A stretch of DNA of 64,000 nucleotides from Vogesella indigofera. Lineage in GTDB: Bacteria; Pseudomonadota; Gammaproteobacteria; Burkholderiales; Chromobacteriaceae. The translations under genes were made by a program, and so were the position numbers. The stretch spans positions 1 to 64,000 of the forward strand of contig NZ_JAQQLA010000009.1 of the NCBI RefSeq assembly GCF_028548395.1, read 5' to 3'. Shown piece after piece: positions 52,976 through 64,000 of this stretch (positions within the stretch are counted from its first letter, which is position 1; each line of letters starts with the position of its first letter). The notes under the pieces were generated by a model, which searched no databases, was not told the origin of the DNA, and saw only the letters and a list, made by a program, of their open reading frames with translations.

Positions 52976-53926
52976 TCAGTCCAGCCGGTTCTGCCTTTCG
53001 CCGCGCTGCCAGGCCTCGATATTGCTGACCAGCTGCGCCGCCAGCCTGGCCATCGCCTCGCCGCTGGCCCAGCCGACGTGCGGCGTCACGATCAGGTGCG
53101 GCAGGCGCGCCTTCAGCAGCGGGTTGCCGTCGCGCGGCGGCTCCACCGACAACACGTCGAAGCCGGCGCCACCGAGCTGGCCGAATTTCAGCGCCGCCAC
53201 CAGCGCCTCCTCGTCCACCAGCCCGCCACGCGCGGTATTGACCAGCACCGCGCCCGGCTTCATCGCCATCAGCTCCGGCTGCGCGATCAGGTTGCGGGTG
53301 TCGTCGTTCAGCGGGCAGTGCAGCGAGATCACGTCGGAGCTGGCCAGTAGCGCGTCAAACGCCACGTAGCCGTCGCGCACCACAGCCGCGCCCTTGCGCT
53401 CGGCAAACTGCACGCGCATGCCGAAGGCGCGGGCGCGGGCCGCCATCGCCTGGCCGATGCCGCCGCTGCCGACGATGCCAAGCGTCGCGCCCTGCAGGTC
53501 GCGGATCGGCGCGCCGAAATGGCAGAACTGCGCCGCCTGCTGCCACACCCCGGCGGCGACATCGCGCTGGTAGGCCGGCAGGTTGCGCATCAGCGCCATC
53601 ATCAGCATGAAGGCGTGCTCCGCCACAGTGTCGTCGCCGTAGTGGCGGATATTGCACACCGCGATGCCGCGCTCGCGGCAGGCGGCGAGGTCGATGTGGT
53701 TGTAACCGGTGGCGGCCACCGCCAGCAGCTTCAGCCGCGGCAATGCGGCCAACGTGGCCGCGTCGAACGCGACCTTGTTGCTGATCAGGATGTCGGCATC
53801 GGCACAGTGGGCCAGCAGTTGCTCGCGGCTGGTGGCGGGATAGGCGGTGAAGCGGTGCGGGAAGGCACAAGACGGCACCGGGACAGGCAAGCTGTCCCGG
53901 TCGACAAACACGATGTGAAGAGTCAT
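52976..53926 (-). CDS. D-2-hydroxyacid dehydrogenase family protein
   Basis: A 316-residue NAD(P)-dependent dehydrogenase with GIVGSGGIGQAMAARARAFGM (Rossmann loop), the catalytic Arg in NTARGGLVDEEAL, a Glu in DVLSVEPP and His in TPHVGWASGEA. Substrate (glycerate, hydroxypyruvate or other 2-hydroxyacid) not determinable. The ATG at 53926 follows a weak site. The DUF2189 gene lies just upstream. A variant repeat at 53744-53756 is read TLAAL. Confidence 0.9.
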   Translation of the reverse strand: MTLHIVFVDRDSLPVPVPSCAFPHRFTAYPATSREQLLAHCADADILISNKVAFDAATLAALPRLKLLAVAATGYNHIDLAACRERGIAVCNIRHYGDDTVAEHAFMLMMALMRNLPAYQRDVAAGVWQQAAQFCHFGAPIRDLQGATLGIVGSGGIGQAMAARARAFGMRVQFAERKGAAVVRDGYVAFDALLASSDVISLHCPLNDDTRNLIAQPELMAMKPGAVLVNTARGGLVDEEALVAALKFGQLGGAGFDVLSVEPPRDGNPLLKARLPHLIVTPHVGWASGEAMARLAAQLVSNIEAWQRGERQNRLD

Positions 53927-53940
53927 GGAATGGACAGGTG

Positions 53941-54717
53941 CTAGCGCTCGAAGTTGATCAGGGCGCGATAGGCATGCCAACTGGACAGCCCGATCAGGGG
54001 CATGATGAGCAGCAGGCCGATGAACTGGGTAGCAAAACCGATCGCGGTCAGGACCACGATCATAGCCGCCCACACCAGCATCGTCAGCAAATTGCGGTAC
54101 ACCGCCTGCACGCTCATCACCATCGCGGTGATGGTATCGACGTCCTTGTCCAGCATCATCGGAATGGCGCAGACGCTGAGCGCGAACACCGCCACGGCAA
54201 AGAAGAAGCCGGTGCCGAAGTAGGCAATCAGGAACGGCAGGTTCTCGGCGGTGAAGGCGGAGACGACCAGCTGGTCCAGCGACGGTACGCTCCCCTGGAA
54301 GAACAGCGCGAACATCAGCAGCGAGATGCGGAACCAGCCGAACACCAGCACAGCCAGCAGGGCGGCAAACAGGGTAAAGCCCGGCATGTTGACGCGCCAC
54401 GCGGTCATGCTGTGCATCAGCATCACCTTCCCGCCCGCCGGATCCTCCAGCTGGCGCGCGATATCGTACAGGCCGATGGCGAGGAACGGGCCGCCCAGCA
54501 GGAACAGCGTTGCCAGGGTAATCACGTGTTGTGGTGCGAAGTCGAAATACATGTTCAGCAAAAAGCCCATCACTACAAACACGGCGCCGTAGAACAGCGA
54601 ATCCGCCGGTGCGCGCCGCAGGTCCTGCCAGCCCATGCGCAGCCATTGCAGCGGCTGATCGGGCGTCACATGCCTGACGACGACATGCTCATGAGAAGGT
54701 AGATGAGTAATGTCCAT
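53941..54717 (-). CDS. DUF2189 family membrane protein
   Basis: A 258-residue inner-membrane protein with about six helices and the DUF2189 pattern of WLRMGWQDLRRAP followed by hydrophobic segments and GPFLAIGLYDIAR. Function unknown; some genomes place it near cytochrome oxidase genes. The ATG at 54717 is chosen because GGGGA is 6 nt before it; an ATG at 54723 is too close to that site. Confidence 0.87.
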   Translation of the reverse strand: MDITHLPSHEHVVVRHVTPDQPLQWLRMGWQDLRRAPADSLFYGAVFVVMGFLLNMYFDFAPQHVITLATLFLLGGPFLAIGLYDIARQLEDPAGGKVMLMHSMTAWRVNMPGFTLFAALLAVLVFGWFRISLLMFALFFQGSVPSLDQLVVSAFTAENLPFLIAYFGTGFFFAVAVFALSVCAIPMMLDKDVDTITAMVMSVQAVYRNLLTMLVWAAMIVVLTAIGFATQFIGLLLIMPLIGLSSWHAYRALINFER

Positions 54718-54873
54718 TGCCATTCCCCTATGTCAGATAAAGTCGTAGGCGAAAACTTCTCCGCTTTCTCTTTATAAGCAATTGAAGGGCAAAGACAATA
54801 TCAAGATTTCGACGGCGCGGTAGCGGACTGCTAAAATGCCGCTTTCGCTAATGCAGCAAAACAAGGACATCTC

Positions 54874-55200
54874 ATGGCAGAACTGATCATCGAAGACCTG
54901 CTGGTAGGCGACGGCGCGGAAGCCGTGGCCGCTCAGGAAGTGACCGTGCACTACACCGGCTGGCTGACCGATGGCACCAAATTCGATTCCAGCAAGGATC
55001 GCTACCAGCCGTTCAGCTTCGTGCTGGGCGAAGGCTACGTGATCAAGGGCTGGGATCAGGGCGTACAGGGCATGAAGGTCGGCGGCAAGCGCAAGCTGAC
55101 CATCCCGGCCGAGCTGGGCTACGGCGCCCGCGGTGCCGGTGGCGTGATCCCGCCGCACGCGACGCTGGTATTCGAGGTCGAGCTGCTGCAGGTTGGCTGA
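54874..55200 (+). CDS. FKBP-type peptidyl-prolyl cis-trans isomerase
   Basis: A single-domain FKBP of 108 residues with [57 protein letters not shown] and a final LVFEVELL strand. No signal peptide, so cytoplasmic. It assists folding of proline-containing proteins. Near-identical sized FKBPs are common in Neisseria. Confidence 0.96.
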   Translation: MAELIIEDLLVGDGAEAVAAQEVTVHYTGWLTDGTKFDSSKDRYQPFSFVLGEGYVIKGWDQGVQGMKVGGKRKLTIPAELGYGARGAGGVIPPHATLVFEVELLQVG

Positions 55201-55216
55201 TCCAGCCTCCCCCGGT

Positions 55217-55253
55217 AATGAATAATGCCCCGCGCTGCGGGGCATTGTTCATT
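55217..55253. terminator. bidirectional terminator between fkbp and dedA
   Basis: AATGCCCCGC (55224-55233) and GCGGGGCATT (55237-55246) extend outward to 17-bp arms with one mismatch. The hairpin includes the dedA stop codon. Confidence 0.8.
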
Positions 55254-55893
55254 TGGCGATCAGGTCTTCGGCGTTGCGCCGGGCTTTCGACTCACGCCGC
55301 TTGTGACGCCAGTAGAAGCCGCCCAGCACCACCGCCAGCAGCGCGATGGCGATCAGGATGCCGGCCTGACCACGGTGCACCATCTGCATCAGCCACTCGT
55401 GGTTGCGGGCGCCGAAATAACCGAGATACACCCACACCGGCACCGAGATCAGCGCGGCAAAACCGTCCATCAACAGGAAACGCCAGTACGGGATACGCCG
55501 CGTCAGCCCGGCGGTGAGGAAGATCGGCGAACGCAGGCCGGGCAGGAAACGGGCGACGAACAGCACCCAGTTGCCGTAGCGGGAAAACTTCTCCTGCACC
55601 GCGGCAAAACGCTCCGGCGTCATCACCTTGGCAATCGGCTTGAAACGCAGCACGCGGTCGCCGTAGACGCGGCCGGCGAGAAACATCAGGCCATCGCCGA
55701 ACAGCACACCGGCCATGCCCACCGCAAACATCACGTGCACGTCGGTATAGCCCAGCCCGGAAATGATGCCGCCGGCGACCAGGGTAATATCCTCCGGAAT
55801 CGGCACACCAAAACCACACACCAGCAACACGATGAATACGGCAAAGTAGCCATATCCCGTGAACAAATCGAGAAGAATCTGCAGGATATCCAT
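55249..55893 (-). CDS. DedA family membrane protein
   Basis: A 214-residue inner-membrane protein with the DedA signature CGFGVPIPEDITLVAGG and a conserved FVARFLPGLRSPIFLTAG segment with essential Arg. The family includes undecaprenyl-phosphate and phospholipid translocases needed for envelope integrity. The C-terminal tail is strongly basic (WRHKRRESKARR). Confidence 0.93.
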   Translation of the reverse strand: MDILQILLDLFTGYGYFAVFIVLLVCGFGVPIPEDITLVAGGIISGLGYTDVHVMFAVGMAGVLFGDGLMFLAGRVYGDRVLRFKPIAKVMTPERFAAVQEKFSRYGNWVLFVARFLPGLRSPIFLTAGLTRRIPYWRFLLMDGFAALISVPVWVYLGYFGARNHEWLMQMVHRGQAGILIAIALLAVVLGGFYWRHKRRESKARRNAEDLIAK

Positions 55894-56012
55894 GTCGGCC
55901 TGACAAGCTGTTGATCGGTCGAAGTACTTCCGGCAAGGCCAGGCGAAGCAGTTCAGAGAGCGGCTGCCATCATAGCACAGCCCCCGTTACCCCCCGCTTG
56001 ACTATGGTCGTG

Positions 56013-56042
56013 TAAAAACAAAGCCACCTTCTCAGGTGGCTT
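56013..56042 (-). terminator. glmM terminator
   Basis: AAGCCACCT (56021-56029) and AGGTGGCTT (56034-56042) form a stem, with TTTTTAC following on the minus strand. Confidence 0.88.
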
Positions 56043-56062
56043 GCGCCGATGCCGGTACGCCG

Positions 56063-57394
56063 TCAGGCCGCTTCGATCGCCGCGGCGATTTGGCCGGCCC
56101 ACTGCTCGGCCAGCGCCAGTTCATCCGCTTCGACCATCACGCGCACCACCGGTTCCGTACCGGACGGACGCAACACCACGCGGCCACGGCCGGCCAGCGC
56201 CAGCTGCGCCTCGGCGTACTTGGCGGCACTGGCGGCCTGCCAGTCCTGGCCGTTGAGACGCACATTGATCATCTTCTGCGGGAACGGCTGCCAGTCGCTG
56301 CAGATGGTGGCCAGATCGCGGTCCAACTCGGCCAGTGCCGCCAGCACCTGCAGACTGGAGATGATGCCGTCACCGGTGGTGTGCTTGTCCAGGCACAGCA
56401 CGTGACCGGACGCCTCGCCACCGACCTGCCAACCGTTCTCGTGCAGCAGCTCCAGCACGTAGCGGTCGCCGACCTTGGCGCGGCCAAAGGCGATGCCCTG
56501 CTGCTGCAGCGCCAGCTCCATCGCCAGGTTGGTCATCACCGTGCCGACCACGCCGCCGCCTAGTTGGCCGCGCGCCGCGCGTGCCTTGGCAATCACGTAG
56601 ATCAGCTGGTCGCCGTCGTAGACCTTGCCGTGCTGGTCGGCCATCATCAGCCGGTCGCCGTCGCCGTCCAGCGAGATGCCGAGATCGGCGCCATGCTGCA
56701 GCACCGCCTGGCTGATCGCCTCGGTGTGGGTGGCACCGACGCCGTCATTGATGTTGTAGCCGTTCGGCTCGCCACCGATGGTGATCACCTCGGCACCCAG
56801 CTCGTGGAACACCTTGGGCGCGATGTGGTAGGTGGCGCCATGCGCGCAATCAACGACCAGCTTCAGGCCCTTCAGGTTGCGCTCGTTGGGAAAGGTGCTC
56901 TTGCAGAATTCGATGTAGCGATCGGCAGCACCGTTGATACGCCGTGCCCGGCCCAGCTCGCGCGACGCGCTGGTCTGCATCGGCGAATCCAGCATCGCCT
57001 CGATCTCGCGCTCCAGCGCGTCGTCCAGCTTCTTGCCGCCCTCGGCAAAAAACTTGATGCCGTTATCCTGATACGGATTGTGCGACGCGGAAATCATCAC
57101 CCCGGCCGACAAGCGCAGCGCGCGCGTCAGGTAGGCGATGCCCGGCGTCGGCAGCGGCCCGGTCAGCAGCACGTTGACACCGGCGGCAGTGAGGCCGGCC
57201 TGCAGCGCCGCTTCCAGCATGTAGCCGGAAATGCGGGTGTCCTTGCCGATGATCACCGTCGGGTGTTCCTGCCGCTCGTGATCGACCAGTACCTTGCCGG
57301 CGGCGTAGCCGAGGCGCAGCACGAAGTCGGGGGTAATCGGAAACTGGCCGACTTCGCCACGCACACCATCGGTACCAAAATATTTGCGGCTCAT
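56063..57394 (-). CDS. glmM: phosphoglucosamine mutase
   Basis: Converts glucosamine-6-phosphate to glucosamine-1-phosphate for peptidoglycan and LPS. The 443-residue product has the active-site [12 protein letters not shown] with phosphoserine (about 104), the metal loop [15 protein letters not shown] and the C-terminal phosphate-binding [12 protein letters not shown]. It lies downstream of folP in the conserved ftsH-folP-glmM order. Confidence 0.97.
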   Translation of the reverse strand: MSRKYFGTDGVRGEVGQFPITPDFVLRLGYAAGKVLVDHERQEHPTVIIGKDTRISGYMLEAALQAGLTAAGVNVLLTGPLPTPGIAYLTRALRLSAGVMISASHNPYQDNGIKFFAEGGKKLDDALEREIEAMLDSPMQTSASRELGRARRINGAADRYIEFCKSTFPNERNLKGLKLVVDCAHGATYHIAPKVFHELGAEVITIGGEPNGYNINDGVGATHTEAISQAVLQHGADLGISLDGDGDRLMMADQHGKVYDGDQLIYVIAKARAARGQLGGGVVGTVMTNLAMELALQQQGIAFGRAKVGDRYVLELLHENGWQVGGEASGHVLCLDKHTTGDGIISSLQVLAALAELDRDLATICSDWQPFPQKMINVRLNGQDWQAASAAKYAEAQLALAGRGRVVLRPSGTEPVVRVMVEADELALAEQWAGQIAAAIEAA

Positions 57395-57472
57395 TATTGT
57401 TCCTTCAGACTTTTATCCTGCCGATTTTACATCGCCACCAGCTTGCGGGGGCAACTGCCGCCGCAGCCGGTT

Positions 57473-58303
57473 TCAGCCCAGCGCATGCCACACCTGCAGC
57501 GCCTGGTACGTGGCCTTCACGTCGTGCACGCGGATTACCTTGGCACCGCGCTGCGCCGCCAGCAGCGCCGCCGCCACGCTGGCACCGAGGCGCTGGTCCG
57601 GCTGCTGCTCGCCAGTGATGGCACCCAGCATCGACTTGCGCGACATGCCGACCAGCAGCGGCGCGCCGGCCATCGTCTCCAGCTGTGGCAGCGCGCGCAG
57701 CAGTTGCAGATTGTGCTCCAGCGTCTTGCCGAAACCGAAGCCAGGATCGGCCAGCAGCCGGTCACGGGCGATGCCATTTGCCAGACACAGCTCGATGCGG
57801 CGGGCGAGATAGCCGCCGACTTCCTGCACCACATCGGCGTAGTCCGGCTGCTGCTGCATGGTGTCCGGGTTGCCCTGCTTGTGCATCAGGCAGATGCCGA
57901 CCTTGGCCGCCGCCACCAGCGCCAGCGCACCGTCGTCTTCCAGCGCCGACACGTCGTTGACCAGGTCGACGGCACCGGCCTGCAGCGCGGCGCGCATCAC
58001 CGAGGTGCGGCGGGTATCCACCGACAGCGGCACCTGCAGTGCGGCCAACCTTTGCAATACCGGCAATACCCGCTGCAGCTCCTCTTCCGGGCTGACGTAG
58101 GGCGCGCCCGGCCGTGTCGACTCACCGCCGATGTCGAGGATGTCGGCACCGTCGGCCAGCAGGCGCTCGGCATGCGCCAGCGCCGCATCCAGCCGGTTGT
58201 AGCTGCCGCCATCGGAAAAGGAATCCGGCGTCACGTTCAAAATGCCCATCAGCAGCGGGCGCTCGAGCGACAGGCTGAACCTGCCGCAGGCAAAAACCGA
58301 CAT
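57473..58303 (-). CDS. folP: dihydropteroate synthase
   Basis: Condenses p-aminobenzoate with dihydropterin pyrophosphate in folate synthesis; the target of sulfonamides. The 276-residue TIM barrel has GILNVTPDSFSDGG, DIGGESTRPGA, DVSALEDD, PDPGFGFGKTLEHN-like LADPGFGFGKT, and the C-terminal RVHDV. The ATG at 58303 has a GGAG site. An exact repeat (58040-58052) is read QRLAALQ. Confidence 0.96.
   Translation of the reverse strand: MSVFACGRFSLSLERPLLMGILNVTPDSFSDGGSYNRLDAALAHAERLLADGADILDIGGESTRPGAPYVSPEEELQRVLPVLQRLAALQVPLSVDTRRTSVMRAALQAGAVDLVNDVSALEDDGALALVAAAKVGICLMHKQGNPDTMQQQPDYADVVQEVGGYLARRIELCLANGIARDRLLADPGFGFGKTLEHNLQLLRALPQLETMAGAPLLVGMSRKSMLGAITGEQQPDQRLGASVAAALLAAQRGAKVIRVHDVKATYQALQVWHALG
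58040..58052 (-). repeat. exact copy of the 13-bp repeat inside folP
   Basis: Same orientation as the gene; read RLAA. Confidence 0.8.
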
Positions 58304-58319
58304 AGCTTTCTCCAAATGC

Positions 58320-58356
58320 AAAACAGGGTGTCAGCCTGAACTGACACCCTGTTGTT
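58320..58356 (-). terminator. hairpin between ftsH and folP
   Basis: AACAGGGTGTCAG (58322-58334) and CTGACACCCTGTT (58341-58353) form a perfect 13-bp stem with TTTT on the minus strand. It is likely a partial terminator between ftsH and folP. Confidence 0.75.
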
Positions 58357-58369
58357 TACCTGACCTGCC

Positions 58370-60277
<1,908 letters not shown>

Positions 60278-60347
60278 AAGAGCGTGCTCCTATGTGCCCT
60301 GACTTGGTAAATGGTTTTTTCTATTGTAAACCCGGCACGTCGCACTG

Positions 60348-60965
60348 TCAGCGACGGTCTTTGCCCAGCAGGTAGATTTCACTGGAACGGTCGCGCGAGG
60401 CCTTGGGTTTACGCGTTACGACTTCGCCAAACAGCTCGCGCATGGCTTTCAGATAGGGCTGAAAATCACTGCCCTGGAACACTTTGACGAGAAAACTGCC
60501 GCCGGGTTTCAAATGGTCACGGACAAATTCCAGAGCCAGCTCATTCAGATGAAAGCTTCTGGCCTGATCAATCCCGCTCATCCCTGAGATATTGGGCGCC
60601 ATATCGGAAATTACAAGGTCCAGCTGCCGCCCGCCGAGCATGGTCACGAACTCCTCCAGCACCTCGTCGTCGCGGAAGTCTCCCTGAATGAAGGCGACGT
60701 CGGCGATCGGGTCCATCGGCAGGATATCGATGGCAAACACCTTGCCATTGTCGCCGACGATGCGTGCCGCCACCTGCGACCAGCTACCCGGCGCCGAGCC
60801 GAGATCGGCCAGCACGGTGCCCGGCCGGATCAGCTTGTCCTTGTCGTTGATTTCCAGCAGTTTGTACGCGGCGCGCGCGCGATAGCCGTCTTTTTGGGCC
60901 ATTTGCACATAGTGATCGTTGACGTGCTCACGCAGCCAGGCGTTGCTAGACTTGCTTCTTGCCAT
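60348..60965 (-). CDS. rlmE: 23S rRNA (uridine-2'-O-)-methyltransferase
   Basis: Methylates U2552 of 23S rRNA late in 50S assembly. The 205-residue RrmJ/FtsJ protein has SAM loop DLGSAPGSWSQVA, a catalytic Lys in ARAAYKL, ISDMAPN with Asp, and LVKVFQG with Lys. It precedes ftsH by 70 nt, the usual rlmE-ftsH pair, and is divergent from yhbY. Confidence 0.96.
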   Translation of the reverse strand: MARSKSSNAWLREHVNDHYVQMAQKDGYRARAAYKLLEINDKDKLIRPGTVLADLGSAPGSWSQVAARIVGDNGKVFAIDILPMDPIADVAFIQGDFRDDEVLEEFVTMLGGRQLDLVISDMAPNISGMSGIDQARSFHLNELALEFVRDHLKPGGSFLVKVFQGSDFQPYLKAMRELFGEVVTRKPKASRDRSSEIYLLGKDRR

Positions 60966-61053
60966 GTGGATTCCAGTAATTAATGCATGTGCCGTTTGGG
61001 GAATGACCTAAAGTTTAGTAAAATCGTTTTTTAATCTGAAACTTGAAGCCACA

Positions 61054-61380
61054 ATGAAAATCGAACTGACCCCAGTCGAGCGCCAATATCTGAAGGGTTT
61101 GGCCCACTCGCTCAGCCCCGTCGTGATGATCGGCAACAATGGCCTGACCGAGTCGGTTATTCGTGAAATCGCCATCAGCCTGGACGCCCACGAACTGATC
61201 AAGGTCCGCGTTCTAGGCGACGACCGCGCGGCACGCGTGGCCATGTATGACCAGATTGCAAACGATCTGGGCGCCGGTCAAGTGCAGCACATCGGCAAGC
61301 TGCTGGTGCTGTTCCGCCCGTCCGAGGCCAAGCGCATCGACCTGCCGAAAAGCAAGAAGGCACTCAAGGCACGCCCTTGA
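61054..61380 (+). CDS. yhbY: YhbY-type CRM-domain RNA-binding protein
   Basis: A 108-residue protein consisting of one CRM domain with GLAHSLSPVVMIGNNGLTESVIREI, which contains the GxxG RNA-binding loop, and the ELIKVRV strand. It associates with pre-50S particles. The C-terminal tail is basic (KSKKALKARP). Divergent from rlmE, an arrangement shared with E. coli. Confidence 0.94.
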   Translation: MKIELTPVERQYLKGLAHSLSPVVMIGNNGLTESVIREIAISLDAHELIKVRVLGDDRAARVAMYDQIANDLGAGQVQHIGKLLVLFRPSEAKRIDLPKSKKALKARP

Positions 61381-61433
61381 ACGTTGCCGGCTAGCGGGCG
61401 GCGGTCACTGACCTCGGCGCGTGCATGACAGAC

Positions 61434-61461
61434 AAAAAGCGGTGGCGATGCCACCGCTTTG
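61434..61461. terminator. bidirectional terminator between yhbY and the DUF4149 gene
   Basis: AAAGCGGTGGC (61436-61446) and GCCACCGCTTT (61450-61460) form a stem with flanking A and T tracts. Confidence 0.85.
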
Positions 61462-61492
61462 TCTTTGTCGGCCCACTAAAACGTAGGGCGGC

Positions 61493-61924
61493 TCAGTTGT
61501 CGCTGCGCAGCAGGTACACCAGCGCCATCAGGCTTTGCAGCAGGTAGATCAGGCTGGAGATCGCGTGCCAGGTGGCGAAGCCGCCACCGAACAGCCCTTC
61601 GGCGGCATGGTTCATCTGCAGCTTGAGGCTGGCGATGATCGGCGTCACCGCGAAGTGGTTGATCACGATGCACACCAGCATGCCCAGCAGCAGCCAGAAA
61701 CCGCCCTGCTTCAGGCCGCGTGCACCGTAGCGCAGCACGTAGTCGGCAAGCAGGAAGATGCCGCATACCAGCCCGACCCAGGCGATGGCGGCAAACAGCC
61801 GCCCCGCCACCATGCCGGCGATCACGTTATCCAGTGCCGAAAACAGGATGGGGGCCACGATGATGCCGACCACCCACATGCCGCCGATCCACAGGGTCCG
61901 GGCAATCGCACGCAATCCGTCCAT
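61493..61924 (-). CDS. DUF4149 family membrane protein
   Basis: A 143-residue protein with four membrane helices and an N-terminal RTLWIGGMWVVGIIVAPILF segment characteristic of DUF4149/TMEM205-like proteins. The ATG at 61924 has a GAGGAAG site. It is commonly found next to greA and yhbY in betaproteobacteria; function unknown. Confidence 0.88.
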   Translation of the reverse strand: MDGLRAIARTLWIGGMWVVGIIVAPILFSALDNVIAGMVAGRLFAAIAWVGLVCGIFLLADYVLRYGARGLKQGGFWLLLGMLVCIVINHFAVTPIIASLKLQMNHAAEGLFGGGFATWHAISSLIYLLQSLMALVYLLRSDN

Positions 61925-61948
61925 TGGTCTTCCTCTTCCCGGCCGGCT

Positions 61949-61961
61949 TGCGGCCAACGTT
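61949..61961 (-). repeat. variant copy (AACGTTGGCCGCA) of the dispersed repeat
   Basis: Intergenic copy between greA and the DUF4149 gene. Confidence 0.7.
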
Positions 61962-61994
61962 ACAGCACCAGTCTGGCCGCAGCCAGACCCGCAC

Positions 61995-62471
61995 TCAGAT
62001 GTAGCGCACTTCCAGCACTTCGTACTCGCGGATACCGCCCGGGGCCATCACCTCGGCCACGTCGCCTTCCACTTTGCCGATCAGCGCGCGCGCGATCGGT
62101 GAGTTGACCGACACCTTGCCCAGCTTGATGTCGGCTTCGTCGTCGCCGACGATCTGGTAGGTCTTTTCTTCTTCGCTTTCCAGATCGGTGAGCAGCACGG
62201 TGGTGCCGAACACGATGCGGCCGTCGGCATCCAGCTCGGTCGGATCGATGATCTGGGCGTTGGAGATTTTGCCCTCCAGCTCGGCAATACGGCCCTCGAC
62301 AAAGGCTTGGCGCTCTTTGGCGGCGTCGTATTCTGCATTCTCGGATAGATCGCCTTGCGCGCGCGCTTCGGCAATGGCCTCGATCACCGACGGACGCTCA
62401 ATGCTTTTCAGACGCTGCAATTCGGCCTTCAGCTGTTCGGCACCACGCACGGTCAACGGGACTTTGTTCAT
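61995..62471 (-). CDS. greA: transcription elongation factor GreA
   Basis: Rescues backtracked RNA polymerase by stimulating transcript cleavage. The 158-residue product has the N-terminal coiled coil with the acidic tip [16 protein letters not shown] and the C-terminal FKBP-like domain ending in YEVLEVRYI. The ATG at 62471 is the family start with a GGAG site. The long upstream frame includes the carB-greA spacer and is rejected. Confidence 0.97.
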   Translation of the reverse strand: MNKVPLTVRGAEQLKAELQRLKSIERPSVIEAIAEARAQGDLSENAEYDAAKERQAFVEGRIAELEGKISNAQIIDPTELDADGRIVFGTTVLLTDLESEEEKTYQIVGDDEADIKLGKVSVNSPIARALIGKVEGDVAEVMAPGGIREYEVLEVRYI

Positions 62472-62511
62472 GACTCGGTTCTCCAAGGGCGTACTGCTGC
62501 CCTGTGATAAA

Positions 62512-62544
62512 AGCGCAAGCCGCCGTACGGGACGGCGGCTTTGC
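62512..62544 (-). terminator. hairpin between carB and greA
   Basis: AAGCCGCCGT (62517-62526) and ACGGCGGCTT (62532-62541) form a stem. On the minus strand GCGCTTTTATC follows. Likely the carB terminator upstream of greA. Confidence 0.7.
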
Positions 62545-62593
62545 TGGACGTTTGATTCAGTGGTGATTGTAACGAGATTTTGCTCCGGGTTCA

Positions 62594-62619
62594 AAGGTTG
62601 GCCGCATGCGGCCAACCTT
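62594..62619. repeat. 26-bp perfect palindrome of two abutting repeats after carB
   Basis: Exact copies at 62594-62606 and 62607-62619 meet with no spacer, the same structure as at 34560-34585. It lies 9 nt after the carB stop. Confidence 0.9.
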
Positions 62620-62628
62620 TGACCGTGC

Positions 62629-64000
62629 TTAGCCCTTCAGCTCGGCGTGCAGCTGCTGCACGCTGTAGACGTCGAAATCATCGACGTGCGACAGGCCGAC
62701 GCAGACCGCCTTGGCACCGGCCAGGGTGGTGTACTGCGGCACGCGCATCTGCAGCGCGGAGCGGCGGATGGCGTGGCTGTCCTGGATCGCCTTGCGCTTC
62801 TCGTCCACGGTATTGACCAGCACGTCGATTTCGCCGTTCTTGATCATGTCGACGATGTGCGGACGGCCTTCGTTCACCTTGTTCACCACCTGCACCACGA
62901 TGCCGGCATCGGCCATCGCCTTGGCGGTACCGCGGGTGGCGCACACGCCGAAGCCCAGCTTCTGCAGTTCGCGCGCCACTTCGATGCCGCCTTCCTTGTC
63001 GCTTTCGCGTAGCGACAGGAACACCTTGCCGGTACGCGGCAGGCGGTCGCCGGCAGCCAGCTGGCCCTTGACGAAGGCTTCGGCAAAGGTGCGGCCAACG
63101 CCCATCACTTCACCGGTCGACTTCATTTCCGGCCCGAGGATGGTATCCACGCCCGGGAACTTGATGAACGGGAACACCGCTTCCTTCACCGCGTAGTACG
63201 GCGGAATCACTTCCTTGGTGAAGCCCTGTTCGATCAGGCTGATGCCGGCCATGGCGCGGGCGGCGATCTTGGCCAGCGGCGCGCCGGTCACTTTCGACAC
63301 GAACGGCACGGTACGCGACGCGCGCGGGTTCACTTCCAGCACGTAGATGGTGTCTTTCTGGATCGCGAACTGCACGTTCATCAGGCCGACCACGTTCAGC
63401 GCACGCGCCATCGCTTCGGTCTGGCGGCGGATCTCGTCCTGCACCGCCGGGAACAGGCTGTACGGCGGCAGCGAGCAGGCGGAATCACCTGAGTGGACAC
63501 CGGCCTGTTCCACGTGCTGCATGATGCCGCCGATCACCACGGTGGTGCCGTCGGACACGCAGTCGACATCGACCTCGATCGCGTCGTTCAGGAAGCGGTC
63601 CAGCAGCACCGGGCTGTCGTTGGACACCTTCACCGCTTCGCGCATGTAGCGTTCCAGATCGGCCGGCTCGTGCACGATTTCCATCGCGCGGCCGCCCAGT
63701 ACGTAGGACGGACGCACCACCAGCGGGTAGCCGATTTCTTCGGCCAAGCGCATGGCGTCAACCGGATTGCGCGCGGTGCGGTTCGGCGGCTGCTTCAGGC
63801 CCAGATCGTTCAGCAGCTGCTGGAAGCGCTCGCGGTCTTCGGCAGCGTCGATCATGTCCGGGCTGGTACCGATGATGGGCACACCGTTGGCTTCTAGCGC
63901 GCGCGCCAGTTTCAGCGGCGTCTGGCCGCCGTACTGCACGATGACGCCGAACGGCTTCTCGATGCGGCAGATTTCCAACACGTCTTCCAGCGTCAGCGGC
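62629..64000 (-). CDS. carB: carbamoyl-phosphate synthase large subunit, partial
   Basis: C-terminal part (about 457 residues of roughly 1070) of CarB; the N-terminus lies beyond the right edge. Visible are [18 protein letters not shown], the second ATP-grasp domain with [15 protein letters not shown] and [16 protein letters not shown], and the C-terminal MGS-like allosteric domain ([19 protein letters not shown]). It supplies carbamoyl phosphate for arginine and pyrimidines. greA follows. Confidence 0.96.
   Translation of the reverse strand, partial: PLTLEDVLEICRIEKPFGVIVQYGGQTPLKLARALEANGVPIIGTSPDMIDAAEDRERFQQLLNDLGLKQPPNRTARNPVDAMRLAEEIGYPLVVRPSYVLGGRAMEIVHEPADLERYMREAVKVSNDSPVLLDRFLNDAIEVDVDCVSDGTTVVIGGIMQHVEQAGVHSGDSACSLPPYSLFPAVQDEIRRQTEAMARALNVVGLMNVQFAIQKDTIYVLEVNPRASRTVPFVSKVTGAPLAKIAARAMAGISLIEQGFTKEVIPPYYAVKEAVFPFIKFPGVDTILGPEMKSTGEVMGVGRTFAEAFVKGQLAAGDRLPRTGKVFLSLRESDKEGGIEVARELQKLGFGVCATRGTAKAMADAGIVVQVVNKVNEGRPHIVDMIKNGEIDVLVNTVDEKRKAIQDSHAIRRSALQMRVPQYTTLAGAKAVCVGLSHVDDFDVYSVQQLHAELKG

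Noticed and set aside
56564..58339. 591-residue frame opposite glmM and folP
   Set aside because: Spans two well-supported genes on the other strand and the spacer between them; no support for coding.
62472..62615. N-terminal extension of greA
   Set aside because: Translates the carB-greA spacer including the repeat palindrome; GreA proteins begin at MNKVPLT-like sequence.

Overview
This looks like a chromosomal window from a GC-rich betaproteobacterium of the order Neisseriales (Chromobacteriaceae-like, for example Vogesella, Chromobacterium or relatives). That placement is inferred from gene order (carB-greA-yhbY-rlmE-ftsH-folP-glmM; mltG-tmk-holB-pilZ-tatD; ppsA/ppsR divergent), from the proteins and from the rRNA leader. 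Almost everything is core housekeeping. I see no insertion sequence, prophage, integrase or CRISPR array.

Layout. 1-135: promoter and boxA leader of an rRNA operon running off the left edge. 268-4954: gluconeogenesis (fbp, ppsA, and the PEP-synthase regulator ppsR). 4962-6577: trpS behind a Trp-codon leader peptide and attenuator, then a small chorismate mutase-like gene. 6683-8308: divergent LysE/ArgO-type exporter and ArgP-type regulator. 8419-14360: mltG-tmk-holB-pilZ-tatD-MBL gene set, interrupted by an AT-rich secreted orphan. 14504-20674: hypothetical gene, YbbA/YbbP exporter divergent from the TesA-like esterase, and an MFS transporter. 20745-28832: peroxiredoxin, a response regulator-phosphatase, fmdB-DUF502-aspS, then fabI-phosphotransacetylase-acetate kinase. 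28903-33421: pldA, rpsT, murJ, queF and a duplicated tRNA-Arg/tRNA-Glu pair. 33597-40633: cysDN, a NhaD-type antiporter, coq7, ppa and a LysR regulator. 40697-45039: ferredoxin-type reductase, epimerase-like protein, trmB, glutathione peroxidase and DUF1841. 45139-52841: a nine-gene one-strand cluster ending in a MerR-type adenosylcobalamin photosensor. 52976-64000: hydroxyacid dehydrogenase, FKBP, DedA, glmM, folP, ftsH, rlmE, yhbY, greA and the 3' part of carB.

The most striking non-gene signal is a dispersed 13-bp word, AAGGTTGGCCGCA. I read 21 exact copies on both strands, 8 copies of the variant AACGTTGGCCGCA, and further copies sharing the core GTTGGCCGCA. It occurs inside genes and, as inverted pairs, at gene ends where it forms terminator stems. 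This is the behaviour of the DNA uptake sequences of Neisseriaceae, but the word is unrelated to the classical GCCGTCTGAA.

The second major system is the probable light-controlled membrane-lipid operon at 45139-52841. It holds an FAD oxidase, DUF1365, a cyclopropane-fatty-acid-synthase-like methyltransferase, a chalcone-isomerase-fold protein, a transporter, a DUF3833 lipoprotein, an SDR, an NTF2-like protein and a CarH/LitR-type regulator. Six of its junctions are 4-nt stop/start overlaps. TGTACA boxes lie upstream of both the first gene and the regulator. The third is the trpS attenuator.

All coordinates, motif counts and hairpins were read by eye; no database search or folding program was run.
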